Assembly (NCBI RefSeq): GCF_964204645.1
Contig: NC_134034.1
Span: 11,031,414-11,095,413, forward strand
From: Tubulanus polymorphus
Taxonomy: Eukaryota > Nemertea > Palaeonemertea > Tubulaniformes > Tubulanidae
Direction of reading: 5' to 3'
DNA length: 64,000 bases
This document shows positions 32,938-64,000 of the stretch, piece by piece. The translations under genes were made by a program, and so were the position numbers. Under the pieces are notes generated by a model. It was not told the DNA's origin and made no database searches. It was given only the letters and a program-made list of their open reading frames with translations. Numbering within the stretch: position 1 is the first letter of the stretch; every line of letters starts with the position of its first letter.

Positions 32938-33119
32938 TGTCGTGTATGTGTACGTACGTTACGTACTTGTTGCACGTGTGGATTTATATTTACTCTCACG
33001 TCGGATTCTGTTTTACGGATTATTTTTCGATCGCGCAGCGGTGGATTTTTCGGGTGTTTCATTCTGCCTTCGACGACGTTCTCAGAAGACGATTCCGTAG
33101 GATCGGATAAATTAGTAGG

Positions 33120-34630
33120 CTCATGATGTCATAGGGGGATTTACAGCGTCAAACGTCTTTTCCGAAAGCGTCTACGAATAAGTCATTGGGGGGGGGGGGG
33201 TTATGGAGGCAGTGTCTATGGATAAGTTTGATGATTTCATGGGGGGGGGGGGGTTTGTCGAGGAACGCATCTTTTCTATAGAAGGGTCTATATATCATCA
33301 TAGTCACTATAGTAGACAACGTGATGATGTCATAGGGTGTTTCATGCAGGCAGACATCTTCTCTAGAAAGCTCTATATAGCATTATGTCTATAGTAGACA
33401 ACTTGATGATGTCATAGGGTGTTTGATGCAGGCAGGCATCTTCTCTAGAAAGCTCTATATAGCATTATGTCTTTAGTAGACAACTTGATGATGTCATAGG
33501 GTGTTTGGTGCAGGCAGACATCTTCTCTAGACTGGTCTATATAGCATTATGTCTAAGACAACTTGATGATGACATAGGGTGTTTCGTGCAGGCAGACATC
33601 TTCTCTATACTGGTCTATACGATCGCTATAGTAGATAATTGGATGATGTCATAGGGTGTTTCATGCAGGCAGACATCTTCTCTATACTGGTCTATACGAT
33701 CGCTATAGTAGATAATTGGATGATGTCATAGGGTGTTTCATGCAGGCAGACATCTCTATACTGGTCCATACGATCACTATAGTAGATAATTGGATGATGT
33801 CATAGGGTGTTTCATGCAGGCAGACATCTCTATACTGGTCCATACGATCACTATAGTAGATAATTGGATGATGTCATAGGGTGTTTCATGCAGGCAGACA
33901 TCTCTATACTGGTCCATACGATCACTATAGTAGATAATTGGATGATGTCATAGGGTGTTTCATGCAGGCAGACATCTCTATACTGGTCCATACGATCACT
34001 ATAGTAGATAATTGGATGATGTCATAGGGTGTTTCATGCAGGCAGACATCTCTATACTGGTCCATACGATCACTATAGTAGATAATTGGATGATGTCATA
34101 GGGTGTTTCATGCAGGCAGACATCTCTATACTGGTCCATACGATCACTATAGTAGATAATTGGATGATGTCATAGGGTGTTTCATGCAGGCAGACATCTC
34201 TATACTGGTCTATACGATCGCTATAGTAGATAATTGGATGATGTCATAGGGTGTTTCATGCAGGCAGACATCTCTATACTGGTCCATACGATCACTATAG
34301 TAGATAATTGGATGATGTCATAGGGTGTTTCATGCAGGCAGACATCTCTATACTGGTCCATACGATCACTATAGTAGATAATTGGATGATGTCATAGGGT
34401 GTTTCATGCAGGCAGACATCTCTATACTGGTCCATACGATCACTATAGTAGATAATTGGATGATGTCATAGGGTGTTTCATGCAGGCAGACATCTCTATA
34501 CTGGTCCATACGATCACTATAGTAGATAATTGGATGATGTCATAGGGTGTTTCATGCAGGCAGACATCTCTATACTGGTCCATACGATCACTATAGTAGA
34601 TAATTGGATGATGTCATAGGGTGATTTAGA
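33120..34630. repeat. Large minisatellite array, 74-bp and ~82-bp units
   Basis: About 5 older, variable units (near 33120-33600) are followed by about 13-14 nearly identical 74-bp units with gatgatgtcatagggtgttt, catgcaggcagacatc and atactggtccatacgatcac. Near-identity of the 74-bp units points to recent expansion from the left, degenerate edge. A 63-codon frame at 33203 lies inside it. Confidence 0.95.
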
Positions 34631-35567
34631 TGGCACAGATTCCGATGGATGTATTTGTTTAGTATTATCATTGTATAGGTTGATTTATGTCACGTGTAGT
34701 TTGAACTTTGCCCCGCACTATATCAGTCTCTCGACCCGGCATTAACTTTCATCTCGAAAATAAAAACCTGCTGCTCATTTTTAAACCCGTATTCGTATTC
34801 GGGAAACTATTTTCCGCGTCGGCGTTTAGTATCAGACAACAGACACAATGTTTAGGGTTCTGTATCTTTGTTAGGTCGAGTGCTTGTAGGAAATATTTCC
34901 TTGTACAGCCTGTAACCTACATAACCGGCCGTAGTTGTCGGGTTCGAAAGATTGTCGCCCGGACCGACCTCCTGCGATCGAGGCCATTTTGTGGATGGTT
35001 ATATTTATTCATCTCCGGGCATTATGTACCCATAATCCTCTAGGGGAATCCAGCTATGGTTTTTTCGGAACGAGAATTTATGGTATTTCCTGTATGCGGC
35101 TGGCACACGCAGCTGGACAGTTAACAATACTCCGGCTATTCACAGCTCCGCATATATCCGATACTTGGAGCTGTCTGTGTCCCGGTCGGAGTCGTTCCGT
35201 GTCGAGAGAGAGGAAGGATTACTCCCACTCCGACTGAAGTTTATCCAATACAGGAATGTGCTAGTAGTGGGTGTGTTATGTACTGACTCACATGCCGCAG
35301 TATGTGTTAGTGGATGTGTAAACAGATGGTCAGTCAGTCACACGTGTTCAGGCACGCGCTGTGGACCGTGTTATCAAGTAATTATGTTGAAATCTATTGA
35401 TTCCGATGATCCGATCTGCTTGATGACTGTGTCTCTGTGTCACCAGGTTTCTCTACATTTCGATTTTTTATCTCAGAATCGACTCAATGCTTCGAAGGGA
35501 GGAGATTCTCAGATTCTAATCTGATTCTACCCCGAGATGGACTCTCAGTGATGATGAATAGACCGTG

Positions 35568-35581
35568 CTGCCATCTAGTGG
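35568..35581 (-). promoter_or_regulatory. CTCF-consensus match
   Basis: On the minus strand the site reads ccactagatggcag, matching the published CTCF core CCASYAGRKGGCRS at all 14 positions. It sits 80 bp before a minisatellite made of similar motifs. A second full match lies at 29204-29217 (minus), sharing the flank agaccgtgctgccatct. Binding is not shown. Confidence 0.5.
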
Positions 35582-35659
35582 TGTATTATTGTATGGATCG
35601 GTAGGATTGTCAGTGACCATTTGTGTGACAAGGGCAACTGGTGAAGAGTGCAGTCTATT

Positions 35660-36165
35660 TGAAGGTGCTTCCCTCTATAGGACAACTGTGAGGGTCCTAT
35701 GTCTGTGCTGCCCTCTATAGGACTGCTGTAAGGGTTTTGTCCGTGACTGTACCACAGGTGTCTTGACAGTGGTGCCCTCTGTAGTACTGCTGGGACGGTG
35801 CTGCCCTCTGTAGTACTGCTGTGACGGTGCTGCCCTCTGTAGTACTGCTGTGATGGTGCTGCCCTCTGTAGTACTGCTGTGATGGTGCTGCCCTCTGTAG
35901 GACTGCTGTGATGGTGCTGCCCTATGTAGTACTGCTGTGATGGTGCTGCCATCTATAGGACTGCTTAGACAGTGCTGCCCTCTATAGGACTGCTGTGATG
36001 GTGCTGCCCTCTGTAGTACTGCTGTGATGGTGCTGCCCTCTACAGGACTGCTGTGATGGTGCTGCCCTCTATAGGACTACTGTGATGGTGCTGCCCTCTG
36101 TAGTACTGCTGTAAGGGTTTTGTCCGTGACTGTAACACAGGTGTCTTGACAGTGGTGCCCTCTAT
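35660..36165 (-). repeat. 29-bp minisatellite of CTCF-core-like motifs
   Basis: About 16 units of gtgctgccctctgtagtact plus gctgtgatg. In reverse complement each unit contains acagagggcagcac or atagagggcagcac, which keeps the YAGRKGGCRS half of the CTCF core exactly; the best units match 12 of 14 positions. All units share one orientation. Motif function is an inference. Confidence 0.85.
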
Positions 36166-36696
36166 AAAGGTTAATCATATCTCGTTCAGTCTGGCGAGTT
36201 GAAGTACTTGTATATACACACACTACGAGCACAGATAGATACAATCAGTTACTGTGTAAAAAATCTCCCCCTATCATCCCTCCCCCGGCAATATTTCACT
36301 AGATATATACTCTGTGCATATACGCATAACGCTTAAATCATTTCTGTATAGTTTCAAGAAGCGAAATATGAACGCTTTTAAGCGACGTCAACGTTGCGCC
36401 CGGAGAGAAAGAATTTTCAGCATTCTTCGTACGTTCGGTTTCTCGAACGTGTTTCGAATGCTGTCGATTCTTTAGCGATGTTTTTTGTTCCGTTCTAATC
36501 GTAAAAAAAAAAAACTCGATTTTTTGGTAGTTATGAAAATTTCTGACTGATTTCGACGGATGATGTAAAGATGGATGAAATACGTTACTGTGTCGACCCG
36601 AAAACCAAACGGAAATTACCGGACTACTGTCACCGTTGAGGAGGAAAGGAGTGAGGAAAGAGGAGGAAAGGAAGTTAAATCCGATGACTCGAGAGA

Positions 36697-63511
<26,815 letters not shown>

Positions 63512-64000
63512 TGTATGTATCTAGTAGTACTTAATTCTCTGATCGTGCTTATATCATAAATTTTTGTGTGTGCTACTCCTCCTCAATTGTAAAAACTGTC
63601 TTAAAACCCTCGCTGAACCGGGTCTATTTTGGCCTCAGGTATTACATTAGTGTCAGTTAAATTTCACTGTTCTATTCACAGTTGCTCGAAAGTTAGCCTT
63701 TGGCTGTCAAACACTGGTTAACTTTGTTAGTCTTTTGTGCAACTGGGGCTGGTTCCATAGTCAAGACTCAAGTCCAAAGTGGTTTTAGATCTCAAGACTG
63801 GTCTTAAGTTGTTAGATTAGTTATAGAACCAAAATGAGCTGAGGCTGGTCTTAAGTTGTTAGATTGATTGTAGAACTAAGATGAGCTTAGACTGGTCTCA
63901 AGTTGTTAGATTGGCTGTAGAAACAAAATAAGCTAGGACTGGTCTTAAGTCTGAGCCATGACTATGGAACCGGCCTGTGGTCCCAGTTTGACAGTACTGA
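63512..64000 (+). other. ARHGAP 3' flank with a dispersed palindromic element
   Basis: 3' UTR and flank. 63745-63978 is a four-core version of the element at 42178: left end ggctggttccatagtcaaga, right end gactatggaaccggcc, and between them four ~47-bp units. No canonical AATAAA was recognised before the window ends. Confidence 0.7.

Larger units (their letters stand above)
31080..36696. other. Intergenic or first-intron region with arrays and promoter-like patches
   Basis: No supported coding exon. It contains a ~126-bp tandem duplication (32320-32572), a TATA/Inr patch at about 32894-32932, poly-G runs of 12-13 at about 33188 and 33240, the 74-bp array, a weakly coding-like stretch at 34700-35250 with no recognised protein, and the 29-bp array at 35660-36165 upstream of the ARHGAP first exon. 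Confidence 0.6.

Noticed and set aside
33203-33394. 63-codon frame as an alternative ARHGAP first exon
   Set aside because: It lies within the minisatellite and poly-G runs, and no suitable donor in phase was seen.
33120-34630. CRISPR-like array
   Set aside because: Units are contiguous 74-bp repeats without unique spacers, in an animal genome.
34708-35524. Three overlapping frames of 100-119 codons
   Set aside because: Different frames overlap, no domain is recognisable, and no consistent splice pattern links them to the ARHGAP exons.

Overview
This is animal nuclear DNA. It is AT-rich and intron-rich, with GT-AG introns, single-gene transcription units and a heavy load of tRNA-derived SINE, palindromic MITE-like elements and minisatellites. 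The gene set (sepiapterin reductase, UBE2D, N-myristoyltransferase, calaxin, an ARHGAP21/23-type RhoGAP) and the repeat style suggest a marine invertebrate, probably a lophotrochozoan such as a mollusc, annelid or nemertean. The species is an inference, and no protein here fixes it. Exon models were built by hand from reading frame, splice consensus and phase continuity.

Layout. 1-3400: repeat-rich flank with two resolvable MITEs and degenerate duplicated segments. 4018-5607 and 6601-8221 (minus): two tandem sepiapterin reductase genes with identical three-exon structure. 9458-9901 (plus): UBE2D ubiquitin-conjugating enzyme in one coding exon with a long 3' flank. 12894-19919 (minus): complete 12-exon N-myristoyltransferase (519 aa). 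20259-22786 (plus): complete 8-exon calaxin (217 aa), divergent from NMT across a 339-bp shared promoter interval. 22787-30422: mostly repeats, one doubtful small ORF. 30423-63511 (plus): a large PDZ-PH-RhoGAP gene of the ARHGAP21/23 (fly RhoGAP19D) family. Its main model runs 36697-63511 with 21 exons and about 2278 residues; candidate alternative first exons lie at 30423 and 39039. The last 0.5 kb is 3' flank with a dispersed repeat.

The genes form no operon or pathway. Two points stand out. First, several minisatellites are built from an exon-intron boundary, so one 5' splice site is repeated many times in tandem: NMT intron 7 (about 19 extra donors), ARHGAP exon 3 (3 extra) and the candidate ARHGAP first exon at 30423 (about 18 extra units, the first few in frame). 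Second, the first coding exon of the main ARHGAP model encodes an apparent transmembrane anchor, giving a membrane-tethered RhoGAP not known to me from vertebrate or fly relatives. A 29-bp minisatellite upstream of that exon also resembles a tandem array of CTCF core motifs.
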